A stretch of 64,000 nucleotides of DNA, from assembly GCA_016844745.1 (NCBI GenBank), contig JAERMQ010000004.1, forward strand, positions 1-64,000, given 5' to 3'. Position 1 is the first letter of the stretch. Each line of letters starts with the position of its first letter. The position numbers were made by a program, and so were the translations under genes. Below, piece after piece: positions 34,979 through 44,940 of the stretch. The DNA comes from Ignavibacteria bacterium (lineage in GTDB: Bacteria; Bacteroidota; Ignavibacteria; Kapaibacteriales; UBA2268). Under the pieces are notes generated by a model. The model was given only the letters and a program-made list of their open reading frames with translations. It was not told the origin of the DNA and made no database searches.

Positions 34979-36925
34979 TCATTCCTTTACAAACATCTTT
35001 GTTTCATTCCCAATACGAACAATATATATTCCAGCAGGTAATCCTGATACATCGAGCCGTTGTGAGTCTGCATTTTGAAGTGTATTATTCATAACACATT
35101 CGCCAAGAGTATTGAAGATTCTAATATGAACCTGCTGCGAAATTGGCAGCAAAGCAATGTTTAACTTAATTTCTATATAATCCAGAGCGGGATTTGGAAT
35201 TATTTGCAACTCATTTTTTTCATTAATCGTTTCTTCTACATCTGTAATTCCGAAATCAATGAGTTTAGCCCGGAAGATGCCGTCCTCGAAGGTTGCCGCA
35301 AAAATATATTCACCATCTATACCAATTGAGTATATTTGATTAGAGGGTAGTCCGCCATTTTTCTGAATCCAACTATCGCCATTATTTGTGGATAAATAAA
35401 TACCACCACCGTCAGTGCCGGCAAAGAAATTATTCCCCGCTATAGCTAAAGAATAAACCTTATAATTTGTTAAACCTGAATTTTTGGGAACCCAATGAAA
35501 TCCATCATAACTTGTACGGTAAATACCGGCACCATAAGTACCGGCAATAATACTATTCCCGCTTATAGCCAATGATAATATTGCTCTTGTAGAAAAATCG
35601 TCATTACTGTAAGGTTCCCATTTTTCACCATTATCGGAAGAAAAGAATACTCCTGCCCAGGTTCCGGCAAATAAATAATGATTCTTGACAATAGAATTTA
35701 CCCGAAGATTTTTTATTCCATTATTCTTTTGAACCCAGCTTGTACCATTATCAGTCGATAGATATATTCCATTCTGAGTACCGGCATAAATATTATTATT
35801 TTCACATAAAAAAGAATAAACTGAAATATCTTGTTTATTTGAATCTAAAACTAAGTGATTCTATGAATTTCCAAGATCAGTTGATAATAACAATCCACGA
35901 AAATCAGTACCACAATAAATATTATTACCTTTTGCTATCATTGTTCTGACACTTAGGTTATATAAACTTGTAGGTTTAGGATACCATTTACCCCCTGCAT
36001 CAGAAGTTGCATAAATCCCTCCACCCAAAGTTCCAACAATCAGATTATTGTCAATATTTGTAAAGGAAGTTACATGAACATCAAATAAAGGATAATAGTT
36101 TTTATTCCAAGTATTACCATAATCATATGAAATAAATGTTCCATCATTTCCAGTTCCAACAAATAAATAATTTCCGAAGACTGCTAAGGAAGTTATAAAG
36201 ATTTTTGGCAATCCTTTATTTATAGGAGTCCAGTAATTACCGTTATCAGTAGAAAGAAAAACACCGTCTGAAGTCCCTGCAAAAACATTTTGTTCTGAAG
36301 CAACTAATGAGTTAATTTCATAATAGTAGAGTTCATTTTTTTTTTGTGTCCAGGTATTGCCATTATCTGAAGATAAATATATACCACAGCTAGTTCCTGC
36401 AAAAATATTGTTGCCTGATATTGCAAGTGAATATATGTGTTGGCATACTAATCCTGTATTTTTTGATATCCAGGAATTCCCAAAATCAGTTGATAAGAAA
36501 ACTCCCCCTTCATTTTCTGTATAATATTTATTTCTTGAACTGCCGGCAAAAATATAATTTCCTTTTGTAGCCAATAAATTTACTGTTATATTATCTAATA
36601 TTGATTTCTTATGAAACCAACTGTTACCAAAATCATAAGAAATAAAAACTCCATCTCCCGTACCAATAAAAATTATATTATTTATGGTAATCATTGACCA
36701 AACGTCCCTATTTGTTAATCCTTTACTTTTTGTAGTCCATGTTTTGCCAATATCAGTAGATAAAAAAACTCCGCCGCCTAAAGTGCCTAAAAAAATATTT
36801 TTTCCTATCATGGTTACGCATGAAATAGCGCCACCATAAGGACCGCCATTACATTCCTCCCACTGCGCCTTCACTGATGCAGCGCTAAGCAAAGTTACCA
36901 ATAATATAATGTAGAATTTTTTCAT
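34979..36925 (-). pseudogene. T9SS propeller-repeat protein interrupted by an in-frame TAG
   Basis: Read through one stop, this is a 648-residue protein: a signal peptide ending VKAQ, about a dozen YCF48/BNR-like repeats (NIFAGTxxGVFLSTDxGNSW) and a C-terminal T9SS sorting domain (IIPNPALDYIEIKL to TKMFVKE). The frame is unbroken over its whole length except TAG at 35861-35863, at the position where the repeats have Trp (GNSW, TGG). A single G-to-A change explains it. The upstream piece (35861-36925) would make a truncated product lacking the sorting domain. Sequencing error cannot be excluded. Confidence 0.85.
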
Positions 36926-37083
36926 ACTTTTCCCGAATTTGTCATTTCACTATATACATGACACATGAAAGGCGAAAACGTCTCAAAATAATTGAAAATA
37001 ATTTTGAAATCATTTTAATATCGTTTTCTTGGCAATTCCATCTTACTGATTATTTTTGCAATAGAACGTTCTTTGATTAATTG

Positions 37084-37195
37084 AAGCCTAACCTTTGTGA
37101 CCTCTGTGATACCTCCGAGACCGTTGTGTTAAAAAATCTGATAGATGAAATTTTACCACTAAGTTCACAAAGGTTTCACAGAGGCCACAAAGGAA
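37084..37195. repeat. Inverted repeat with CCTTTGTG..CACAAAGG arms
   Basis: AACCTTTGTGACCTCTGTGA at the left is imperfectly inverted as TCACAGAGGCCACAAAGG at the right. It belongs to the CACAAAGG type of dispersed repeats and codes for nothing evident. Confidence 0.65.
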
Positions 37196-37515
37196 AAAAT
37201 AAGTCAATTTGAACATGAAAAATTAAATGGTAGAATAGACGCCTTCGTCTGTTCGATGAAACGCGAAAAATTTAAAAAACCGTAGAAAAGTGTAGAAAAC
37301 CGTAGAAAACCGGTGAAAGTTTTTAAAGTTGAGTCCTCTCTAAAAAGCATTTTTTGTGAAAATTTCATTCCAAAATCGGATTTTTGGAATGAGCTTTTTC
37401 AAGGGCTTACTAATTCCAAAGTTGTTCTTTGGAATTCAATTTTTGGTTTTTAGATAGGACTCAAAGTTGAATTAAATACTTTCAGAAAGTTTCCCAACTT
37501 TCGGAAAGTTAAATT

Positions 37516-37740
37516 TCAAAAAAAAGCGAAAATCCATAGTAAAACATAGTCATTCTTAGTCAAAAATGCTAATTCCAAACTTTCTGAAAGTAGGGAAACT
37601 TTCCGAAAGTGTTCCCAAAAAAAAGCGAAAATCCATAGTAAAACATAGTCATTCTTAGTCAAAAATGCTAATTCCAAACTTTCTGAAAGCAGGGAAACTT
37701 TCCGAAAGTGTTCCCAAAAAAAATCGAAAATCCATAGTAT
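37516..37740. repeat. 99-bp tandem repeat array (about 2.3 copies)
   Basis: The marker GCGAAAATCCATAG recurs at 37526, 37625 and (as TCG..) 37724, a constant period of 99. Each unit contains the pair ACTTTCTGAAAG and CTTTCCGAAAG and ends GTTCCC. It sits in the 945-base gap 36926-37870. The gap otherwise holds an inverted repeat at 37330-37460 (AGTTGAGTCCT..AGGACTCAA) and no gene. Confidence 0.85.
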
Positions 37741-37838
37741 AAAGTAGTAAAAAGCGGTAAATTATCTGAATTAGGATTTTTAGGATTAAAGGATGATAGG
37801 ATTATTCTCAATTTTTCAATTCGTAATTGTTTTTTTTC

Positions 37839-37866
37839 ATTAACCATTGACCATTAACCATTGACC
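37839..37866. repeat. 14-nt direct doublet at the uvrD 3' end
   Basis: ATTAACCATTGACC occurs twice in tandem, ending four bases before the stop codon of the helicase gene (37871). Part of the stop-codon-linked doublet class. Confidence 0.85.
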
Positions 37867-37870
37867 ATTA

Positions 37871-39856
37871 TTATTCCTCTTCCGTGAGTAAATACTTATC
37901 AATTAAATCATCACCAATCCCGTCAAGGAAGCGCGTTGGCTTCGATAGCACAAATCCCGATTCCCGGTCGTAAATATTCGTGGGGAATGAAATAATGAGT
38001 TCGGTTTTCGCGCGGGTTGCGGCAACGTAGAATAGACGCCGCTCCTCTTCTAAAGTATCGATGGATTCAACCGCCTTAGCTGATGGGAAGCGCCCTTCGA
38101 GAGCCCATAAGATAAATACAGCCTTCCATTCTAATCCCTTTGCCGAATGGATTGTTGACAAGGTGAGGAATTCTTCTTCTTTCGATTCGGGAGTAAGCTC
38201 TGAAAGTGACTCCAGCGGCGGGTCGATTGCCATATCGCTCAGGAAGGTATTTAGCGTCTCGTAGCGTGCAGCAATCGTCCGGAACATTTCAATATCCTTC
38301 CAGCGCTTCTGCCAGTCGTCGTAACGGTTCGTCAGCAAAGGTTTGTAGAATTCCGAAAGTGAAGCTGCTTTCTCGGATACCGTGTAACGTCGTGAGGATA
38401 GTTCGGTTAAAGTAGAGAAAAGCTCTGTCAGCCCTTCCGTATTGCGTTTGATTTGAGAAATAGCGTCGAACTTACCAAAGGAAATCTCTCCTTGCATAAC
38501 CATATCGATTATTTTCGATGCGGCACCGGGTCCGATACCGTCTAATAATAGCAAAGCCCGCTGCCAGCTTACCGCATCGAGTGGATTATAGATAATTCTC
38601 AAATATGAGATTAAATCCTTGATGTGAGCCGTTTCGATAAACTTCATCCCGCCGAATTTCTTATATGGGATATTGGATTTATTCAACTCAATTTCCAAAT
38701 CGAACGATAGGAAGGTAGAGCGGAACAGCACAGCAATCTCCTCCAAAGGAATACCCTCTTCGCGTAATTGCATAATATGCTGGGTGATGAATTCCGACTG
38801 CTGGCGCTCAGTTTCGGCAACGACTAATTTAGGAGGTTCGCCCCCTGTTATTCGAGTAAATAGTTCTTTTTGATATTTATAAACAGCCCTTTCCATTATG
38901 GCATTGGTAAGATTCAGCACGGGCTGCGTAGAGCGGTAATTCTCTTCGATTTTGAAAATCTTGCAAGAAGAGAAGGATTCCGGGAAGAACATGATATTCT
39001 GGAAATCAGCGCCGCGAAAAGCATAAATGCTCTGTGCGTCATCTCCCACAGCGACTACATTTTCCTTAGCTCCGGCAAGCTGAAGCACAATTTCATGCTG
39101 TAAACGGTTGGTGTCCTGGTATTCGTCAACCATGACATATTTATAAATGCCATTGATTTCCTTAAGTACAGTCTGATTCGACTTCAGCAGATTCAGCAAA
39201 TTAAGGAGCAAATCATCATAGTCCATAAGATTGGATTTCTTCTTGAAGGCATTGTATTCATCGAGGATTGCGATGATTTTCTCAGCTTCATCGGTAAAGA
39301 AGGGATATTCCTTTTGGAGTATTTCCTCGATAGTCATGCGTTTATTTACCGAGAGGCTCAAAATCCTATGTAGTGTTGATTTTTGAGGGAACCGCCGCTT
39401 GCCTTTTTCGAGCTTATATCGGGAACGAATGAGATTGATTGAATCCTCGCTGTCGGTTTGGTCTAATACATTGAATGTCCCGGCGAATCCTGCAGCCTCG
39501 GAATACCGGCGAAGTATTAACATCGCAAACGAATGGAAAGTACCACCGGAAACCTTCTCGCAGCGTCCGTCCAATAAACCGGCTGCCCGGCGAAGCATTT
39601 CGGAAGCAGCTTTACGGGTAAATGTAAGCAGAAGCACAGATTCCGGCTCAATGCCGTCTTCGATTAATCTTGCAAGTCTGTAAATTAGAGTTCTTGTTTT
39701 GCCGGTGCCGGCGCCTGCAATCACAAGAGCAGCCCCGTCGGTATGCATTACGGCTTCATACTGCTGAGTATTCAACTCACCGGAATAATCTATTTTATAG
39801 CCAATGCGTTTTCGTACGCCTTCGGTAGTTGTCTTCTTTAGAACTATTTTTTTCAT
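37871..39856 (-). CDS. UvrD/Rep/PcrA-type superfamily 1 DNA helicase
   Basis: A 661-residue 3'-5' ATP-dependent helicase. Walker A GAGTGKT is at 48-54 and the canonical SF1 motifs follow: YVMVDEYQDTNRLQ (motif II), VGDDAQSIYAFRGAD (III), ENYRSTQPVL (IV), TIHSAKGLEWKAVF (V) and LFYVAATRAKTELII (VI). It is shorter than E. coli UvrD and lacks the long C-terminal tail. A role in mismatch or nucleotide excision repair or replication restart is inferred. A perfect palindrome lies 70 bases upstream. Confidence 0.9.
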   Translation of the reverse strand: MKKIVLKKTTTEGVRKRIGYKIDYSGELNTQQYEAVMHTDGAALVIAGAGTGKTRTLIYRLARLIEDGIEPESVLLLTFTRKAASEMLRRAAGLLDGRCEKVSGGTFHSFAMLILRRYSEAAGFAGTFNVLDQTDSEDSINLIRSRYKLEKGKRRFPQKSTLHRILSLSVNKRMTIEEILQKEYPFFTDEAEKIIAILDEYNAFKKKSNLMDYDDLLLNLLNLLKSNQTVLKEINGIYKYVMVDEYQDTNRLQHEIVLQLAGAKENVVAVGDDAQSIYAFRGADFQNIMFFPESFSSCKIFKIEENYRSTQPVLNLTNAIMERAVYKYQKELFTRITGGEPPKLVVAETERQQSEFITQHIMQLREEGIPLEEIAVLFRSTFLSFDLEIELNKSNIPYKKFGGMKFIETAHIKDLISYLRIIYNPLDAVSWQRALLLLDGIGPGAASKIIDMVMQGEISFGKFDAISQIKRNTEGLTELFSTLTELSSRRYTVSEKAASLSEFYKPLLTNRYDDWQKRWKDIEMFRTIAARYETLNTFLSDMAIDPPLESLSELTPESKEEEFLTLSTIHSAKGLEWKAVFILWALEGRFPSAKAVESIDTLEEERRLFYVAATRAKTELIISFPTNIYDRESGFVLSKPTRFLDGIGDDLIDKYLLTEEE

Positions 39857-39927
39857 TTATTTCCAATTAAATCCGAATAATGGAGCCATCTCCCATACTA
39901 AATTATGAAAATAACATTCATGGAACA

Positions 39928-39957
39928 ATTAACAATGGAGCATGCTCCATTGTTAAT
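39928..39957. repeat. 30-base perfect palindrome upstream of uvrD-like gene
   Basis: ATTAACAATGGAGCA is followed immediately by its exact inverse, with no loop. It lies between the divergent helicase and T9SS-protein genes (39857-40105), so it may be an operator or a small repeat. Confidence 0.75.
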
Positions 39958-40105
39958 CATAAGCATACACAAGAAATGAAACAAAAAAACAAGCTATTCT
40001 AATGGATAACCAAATATTATTTTATTATAACTAAAAAATTACTTTTAAATCACCAATAGTTTTTTTAAATTTAAAACTTGTTAAATTAAATAAATGGAGA
40101 ACTAT

Positions 40106-40996
40106 ATGAAATTTTTATACAGCATGCTGGTTTTAACGATTTTTATTTTTTATCAGAGTGCAAACGCACAATTAACTACACCGTTCAAAGCAAGTGAGGG
40201 CTTGGCATCTGCTAAAACAGAAGCTGCAAAGACAATCAGCAACCCTCAATTAATTTTTGTCGGAACAATGAAGGGTGTCCTACAAGGATTACCCGTGACA
40301 ATTAGCTTTGACATAGATAATGGTAATGCAAATGTTTGGATATATATTTTTCGCTCAAATACAAATCCGGACAGCACACAAACAATTATGGTTTTAAAGA
40401 TTGTTTTATTCAATGCAAGCCAATTCCCCGGAAATTTCGATTTATTCAAGCAATTCGGGATAGATAAAAACACGAACCTTGAACCATTCACATGGATTGA
40501 TAGCGATAAACCCGGCGCGGAAGTAAAGAAAAATTCCAAATATACTACATTTGTTGCTGCACATCCAAATTACGACCAAATGTTCTTCGGACTCTTTCAA
40601 AACAGCTATAGACCTGAGTTAATCAAAGGACAGCCATATTGGGGAATTTCCGTCGTAGATAAAAATCTTGCCCAGAATTGCGCCGTTCATGCAGTTAATA
40701 AAACCGTCTCATGTTTGGATGTTACCGGAGTTGAAGATGAATTCCATAACGTGAAAATTCCAACTTTATACCCAAATCCGGCTTCTGGTATAATGACTTT
40801 GGAATTGCCAATCGAATCAATGAATAAGCCCCTGAATGCTTCAATCTATAATTATGTTGGGAACAAAGTTACTGAGATTATGATTGAAAATGTTACGACA
40901 AATTTAAACGTAGAGAAGCTTTCTCCGGGTTGTTATTATCTGAAAATCGAAGGATCTGGGGATTCCCAAATACTACAGTTTTTTATTACAAAATAG
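40106..40996 (+). CDS. Secreted protein with T9SS sorting domain
   Basis: A 296-residue protein: signal peptide (residues 1-21, ending ANAQ), a beta-rich body of about 175 residues with no recognised family, and a C-terminal T9SS type A sorting domain (TLYPNPASGIMTLEL to GSGDSQILQFFITK). ATG at 40106 is preferred over the in-frame ATG at 40094 because GGAG at 40096-40099 is well spaced for the former. Substrate or binding partner cannot be told. Confidence 0.8.
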   Translation: MKFLYSMLVLTIFIFYQSANAQLTTPFKASEGLASAKTEAAKTISNPQLIFVGTMKGVLQGLPVTISFDIDNGNANVWIYIFRSNTNPDSTQTIMVLKIVLFNASQFPGNFDLFKQFGIDKNTNLEPFTWIDSDKPGAEVKKNSKYTTFVAAHPNYDQMFFGLFQNSYRPELIKGQPYWGISVVDKNLAQNCAVHAVNKTVSCLDVTGVEDEFHNVKIPTLYPNPASGIMTLELPIESMNKPLNASIYNYVGNKVTEIMIENVTTNLNVEKLSPGCYYLKIEGSGDSQILQFFITK

Positions 40997-41083
40997 TTAT
41001 TTGTTGTAAAATCAAGTTAAATTTATGGCATAATAATGGATAATAAATTAAATTTAAAGGATACATGAAGTTTTGGATAGGAA

Positions 41084-41935
41084 ATGTACGCATCACAACA
41101 AGATGAATTAATAAACGTTAAAGGTTTGCATAAATATTTTTTGGGAAATCATATCCTTAAGGGAATAGATTTTTCAGCCAACGAAGGTGATTTAATTTCT
41201 ATTATCGGAAGGAGCGGCTGTGGGAAGACAACTTTTCTACGCTGCCTGAATTGTCTTGAAATCTTAGATTCCGGTACTATTCACATTGCGGGTATTACCC
41301 TATCAAGACACCTCAATCATCATATTACGGAGGAAAATAATCCATCAAATAATAAAAAACGAAGAGTACTGTTGCCGAATCTCGGAATGCCAAAAGAAGA
41401 AAGATTAGATGATGATTTTAGGTTAAAAGCAAGGGCTATCAGACTAAAGGTCGGCATCCTTTTCCAAAACCTGAATCTATTCCCACACATGACCGTGCTG
41501 GAAAATATCTCCCGTCCTCCTATGATTGTCAAAGGAGAAAACCGCGACCAAACTGTCCCGCGAGCAATCGGACTTTTGGAAAAAGTCGGATTGGAAAAAT
41601 TTATGGACAGATATCCTCACCAGTTGTCCGGAGGGCAGGCTCAGAGAGTTGCCATAGCACGGGCGCTTGCTATGTCGCCTCAGGTAATGCTTTACGATGA
41701 ACCAACTTCGTCGCTCGACCCCGAGCTGGTACAGGAAGTAATGGAGGTAATGATTAATTTACATAAAGAAGGAATGACTCAAATAATTGTAACTCATGCG
41801 ATGAATTTTGCCAGAAAAGCATCTAACATCGTTATATATATGGAAGATGGGAAAATTGTTGAGCAGGGGCATCCCGATGAGATTTTCGATAATGCGAAAG
41901 ACCAACGTACTCAGCAATATCTTAGCATACTTTAG
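41084..41935 (+). CDS. Polar amino acid ABC transporter ATP-binding protein
   Basis: A 283-residue ATPase with Walker A GRSGCGKTT (residues 42-50), Q-loop FQNLNLFPH, signature LSGGQAQRVAIARAL, Walker B VMLYDEPTSSLDP and switch His (TVTHA-like VTHAMNF). It resembles GlnQ/HisP but carries an insertion at about residues 75-118 (charged, NNKKRRVLLPN), between Walker A and the Q-loop. It powers the fused binding-protein/permease encoded next. Confidence 0.9.
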   Translation: MYASQQDELINVKGLHKYFLGNHILKGIDFSANEGDLISIIGRSGCGKTTFLRCLNCLEILDSGTIHIAGITLSRHLNHHITEENNPSNNKKRRVLLPNLGMPKEERLDDDFRLKARAIRLKVGILFQNLNLFPHMTVLENISRPPMIVKGENRDQTVPRAIGLLEKVGLEKFMDRYPHQLSGGQAQRVAIARALAMSPQVMLYDEPTSSLDPELVQEVMEVMINLHKEGMTQIIVTHAMNFARKASNIVIYMEDGKIVEQGHPDEIFDNAKDQRTQQYLSIL

Positions 41936-41942
41936 GATTTTT

Positions 41943-43577
41943 ATGTATGAATTAATGAATAATTTTATAAATTTTAGGTCAATCAGAAGATTGTCATATC
42001 TGATGATAAAGAAGTTTCAAGAGTACCTTAAAAAAAAGTATACTTCCGGTTTATCTTCCATTTTACTTAAGTTAACTCTAATTTTTGCAATTTTATTTTC
42101 AATTCCGGAAATCTCATATTCACAAAAAAAGCCTGCTCTAAGCTGGGCTGCCGATGCTGAAGGCAATGCGCCATTTATATTCAAGGACCCTACTAATATG
42201 AACAATATCGGTTTCGAAGTCGATATTGCTAAAGCTATTGCCGATGAACTGTTTATGGAAGCCCTATTCGTTCAGAATCAATGGGACGGATTAATTCCCG
42301 GCTTGCAGATTATGAATTACGATGTTGCAATTAATGGTATTGAAATTACTCCCGAGCGTCTCTCTGAGGTTAATTTCTCCACTCCATATTATATAACTCA
42401 TGTTCAGTTAGTTGTATTGAAAGGTTCAAAAATCCGGTGCCTTTCGGACTTATTCGGCAAAGATGTCGGATGTCTTAAAAATTCTTATGCAGAAAGGGTG
42501 CTCCTCGATACTGCTGAGCGGGGACCTACTGCAATCAGGGTTAAATCCTACGAAGGTGAAGTTAATGCTTTCCAGGATATGTTAAACGGCAGATTAGATG
42601 CAGCCTTGGTTGATGCTCCTATTGCCCTTTATTATGCTTCGTGGAATCCGGAATTTCAATTGGCTGGCGAGGGTATTGGCGAAATGTCTTATGGTGTTGC
42701 AATACGGAAATCCGATACTTTACTTTTAAGAAATATAAATAATGCCCTCGCAAGTATTGGCAGCAAAGGCAAGTTAAAAGATATATTAATGCGATGGAAT
42801 CTATGGAATCAATCGATGAGGAAATACCTGAACGATTATTCCGAATCGAATATTCCTCCTTCTGAGTTCAAAAAATATTTAAAGTCGCAGGGTAAAGCTA
42901 AAACATTTTCCGAGCGGATGCAGGGCTATTACGACTCGCTTTCGCTATTCGGCAGGGCAGCGCTTACAACGATTCAAATATCAGTTACTTCGATGATAAT
43001 AGCAATAATTCTGGGTTTGGTTATTGCACTTATTCGAATATATTCCCCTCCTCCTTTTTCCAAGATGGCTACTGCATACATCGAGCTAATTCGAGGCACA
43101 CCGCTATTGATACAGCTTTACTTTATCTATTACGTTCTGCCTACAACAGGAATAAAATTTACTCCCTTCCTGGCGGCAGTTATTGGTCTGGGCTTGAATT
43201 ATGCCGCCTACGAAGCGGAGAACTATCGTGCAGGATTATTTTCTGTGCCTAAAGGGCAGATGGAAGCTGCAATTTCGCTTGGAATGAAAAGACGCCAGGC
43301 TTTGAGATTTATCATTATTCCACAAGCACTAAGATTAGTTATACCACCAATAACAAATGATTTCATCTCACTTTTAAAAGATTCTTCCCTTGTGTCTGTC
43401 ATAACAATGGTCGAGCTAACCAAAGTTTACATGCAACTTTCTTTGGTCGATTACGACTTTTTAGGAAATGGCATTATTGTTGCGTTGGTTTATTTATTGC
43501 TTGGATTGCCTTTTGTCAAGATGGCAAAGTATGCTGAACGGCGCTTTTCTGTCGATAAAAAAAGGGTAGTACAGTAA
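41943..43577 (+). CDS. Fused substrate-binding protein and permease of amino acid ABC transporter
   Basis: A single 544-residue chain with a signal anchor near residue 40, an SBP_bac_3 domain (about residues 60-285, PALSWAADAEGNAPFIFKD onward) and a HisM/GlnP-type permease (about 345-540, with LIRGTPLLIQLYF and EAAISLGMKRRQALRFIIIPQALR). Fused binding and permease domains occur in a minority of polar amino acid uptake systems. The start is ATG 41943, because AGGA at 41934-41937 is spaced for it and overlaps the ATPase stop codon, so the genes are coupled. An alternative ATG is at 42003. Confidence 0.88.
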   Translation: MYELMNNFINFRSIRRLSYLMIKKFQEYLKKKYTSGLSSILLKLTLIFAILFSIPEISYSQKKPALSWAADAEGNAPFIFKDPTNMNNIGFEVDIAKAIADELFMEALFVQNQWDGLIPGLQIMNYDVAINGIEITPERLSEVNFSTPYYITHVQLVVLKGSKIRCLSDLFGKDVGCLKNSYAERVLLDTAERGPTAIRVKSYEGEVNAFQDMLNGRLDAALVDAPIALYYASWNPEFQLAGEGIGEMSYGVAIRKSDTLLLRNINNALASIGSKGKLKDILMRWNLWNQSMRKYLNDYSESNIPPSEFKKYLKSQGKAKTFSERMQGYYDSLSLFGRAALTTIQISVTSMIIAIILGLVIALIRIYSPPPFSKMATAYIELIRGTPLLIQLYFIYYVLPTTGIKFTPFLAAVIGLGLNYAAYEAENYRAGLFSVPKGQMEAAISLGMKRRQALRFIIIPQALRLVIPPITNDFISLLKDSSLVSVITMVELTKVYMQLSLVDYDFLGNGIIVALVYLLLGLPFVKMAKYAERRFSVDKKRVVQ

Positions 43578-43609
43578 AATTTGGAATAATGCTTATAGTG
43601 TAAACGGCG

Positions 43610-44929
43610 ATGAAACGAAGCAGTGTTCTTATATTTGGATTTATAGTATATTCAAGCGTTACTTTCGGCGCTTTTTATACTTTTCAGGTTGCTATTGCTG
43701 CAGATTCGAGTCGTACAAAGAAAAGCAGCGGAGCGCCTCCATATCCCGTGCATCGTCAACGGGAGTACCCAACTATGGAAGATGCCCTTAAACATGCTCC
43801 GGACATTAAAAAACTTAATCTGACTGATAAAAAAGGTTTTCAACTTAATCCGAATATATCCAAATTTGGAAATATGCAATTCTTAGATATAAGCCGCAAC
43901 GAACTTACTGACTTGCCTCCTGAGATTTGTCAATTGACTAATCTGAAAATCATCAGGGCAACAAATAATAAACTAACGGAATTGCCGGATTGTTTGGGAA
44001 ATATTGCATCGCTGCAGCAGCTTGACCTTTCGGACAATCGAATAAAATCCTTTAATCTGGATTTCACTAAATCAAAATTGATGAAAATCATTCGCCTGAC
44101 TAATAATTCGCTCGAAAGTCTTCCTGCTCTATTCGGAAATATTGAATTTTTACACGACGTGTATCTGGATAATAACAAATTCAAGGCTTTTCCGGAAGCA
44201 TTATGTAATTTGAAAAAAGTATCGACCATTTCACTTTCAAAAAATCAAATCACTCAAATCCCTGCATCCATTGGAAAAATAAAGACATTAAAAAAACTTA
44301 CATTGAATGATAATAATTTGACTGTCTTACCGAAAGAATTCGGTGGATTAAGCTCGCTCTTAACCCTCGAACTTCAGAAGAATTCTTTAACATCGCTGCC
44401 ACAGGAATTTTCCGGACTGACTGCATTGGAAGAATTGGATTTAAGCGAAAATAAAATCAAAGCATTTCCCCAAAATATCAAATTATATGGACTAAAGAAA
44501 TTCGAGTTTGTAAAAAATAAATCAGAAGTTTTCCCTTCCGAATGGGACTGTTTCCCTGCTTTGTTAAAATTGAATTTATCCGGGAATAAACTGAAAACAT
44601 TACCAAAAAGTTTCGAGCAATTGAAAAGCCTGTATCAGCTTGATTTAACCGGCAATCACTTTATATCTTTGCCAGTTGAAATTACTTCTTTGAAGGAATT
44701 AAGGGTTCTTATTTTAGATAAAAACCAATTAACCTTCCTTCCCGGCGATATATATAAACTGCAAAATTTATATTTTCTATCGCTAAGCCATAACCGTATT
44801 TCAAAATTATCCGACGAAATAAAAAATTTAAAGAATTTAAATACATTAACACTGACCGGCAACCATATTTCGAGGGCAGAGCTGGAAAGAATCATTAAAC
44901 TTATACCTAATACTAAAGTTATATTTTAA
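43610..44929 (+). CDS. Secreted leucine-rich repeat protein
   Basis: Residues 1-30 are a signal peptide or anchor (ending AIAAD). Residues 60-435 are about 16 leucine-rich repeats of the 23-residue type (LxxLxLxxNxLxxLPxxIxxL). There is no catalytic domain and no obvious T9SS or lipobox signal. LRR surfaces mediate protein binding. Its place 32 bases after the transporter and 11 bases before ppk1 suggests one transcript, though no functional link is evident. Confidence 0.85.
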   Translation: MKRSSVLIFGFIVYSSVTFGAFYTFQVAIAADSSRTKKSSGAPPYPVHRQREYPTMEDALKHAPDIKKLNLTDKKGFQLNPNISKFGNMQFLDISRNELTDLPPEICQLTNLKIIRATNNKLTELPDCLGNIASLQQLDLSDNRIKSFNLDFTKSKLMKIIRLTNNSLESLPALFGNIEFLHDVYLDNNKFKAFPEALCNLKKVSTISLSKNQITQIPASIGKIKTLKKLTLNDNNLTVLPKEFGGLSSLLTLELQKNSLTSLPQEFSGLTALEELDLSENKIKAFPQNIKLYGLKKFEFVKNKSEVFPSEWDCFPALLKLNLSGNKLKTLPKSFEQLKSLYQLDLTGNHFISLPVEITSLKELRVLILDKNQLTFLPGDIYKLQNLYFLSLSHNRISKLSDEIKNLKNLNTLTLTGNHISRAELERIIKLIPNTKVIF

Positions 44930-44940
44930 GAAAGCGATTA

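Noticed and set aside
35861-35863. Alternative genetic code (TAG as Trp) for the window
   Set aside because: TAG is used as a normal stop elsewhere (for example the ABC ATPase ending at 41935), so reassignment is not supported.
37516-37740. CRISPR interpretation of the 99-bp tandem array
   Set aside because: The units are near-identical along their whole length, with no unique spacers.
41808-41942. Long start of the binding-permease fusion overlapping the ATPase gene
   Set aside because: It would overlap 128 bases of coding sequence; ATG 41943 has AGGA spaced correctly.
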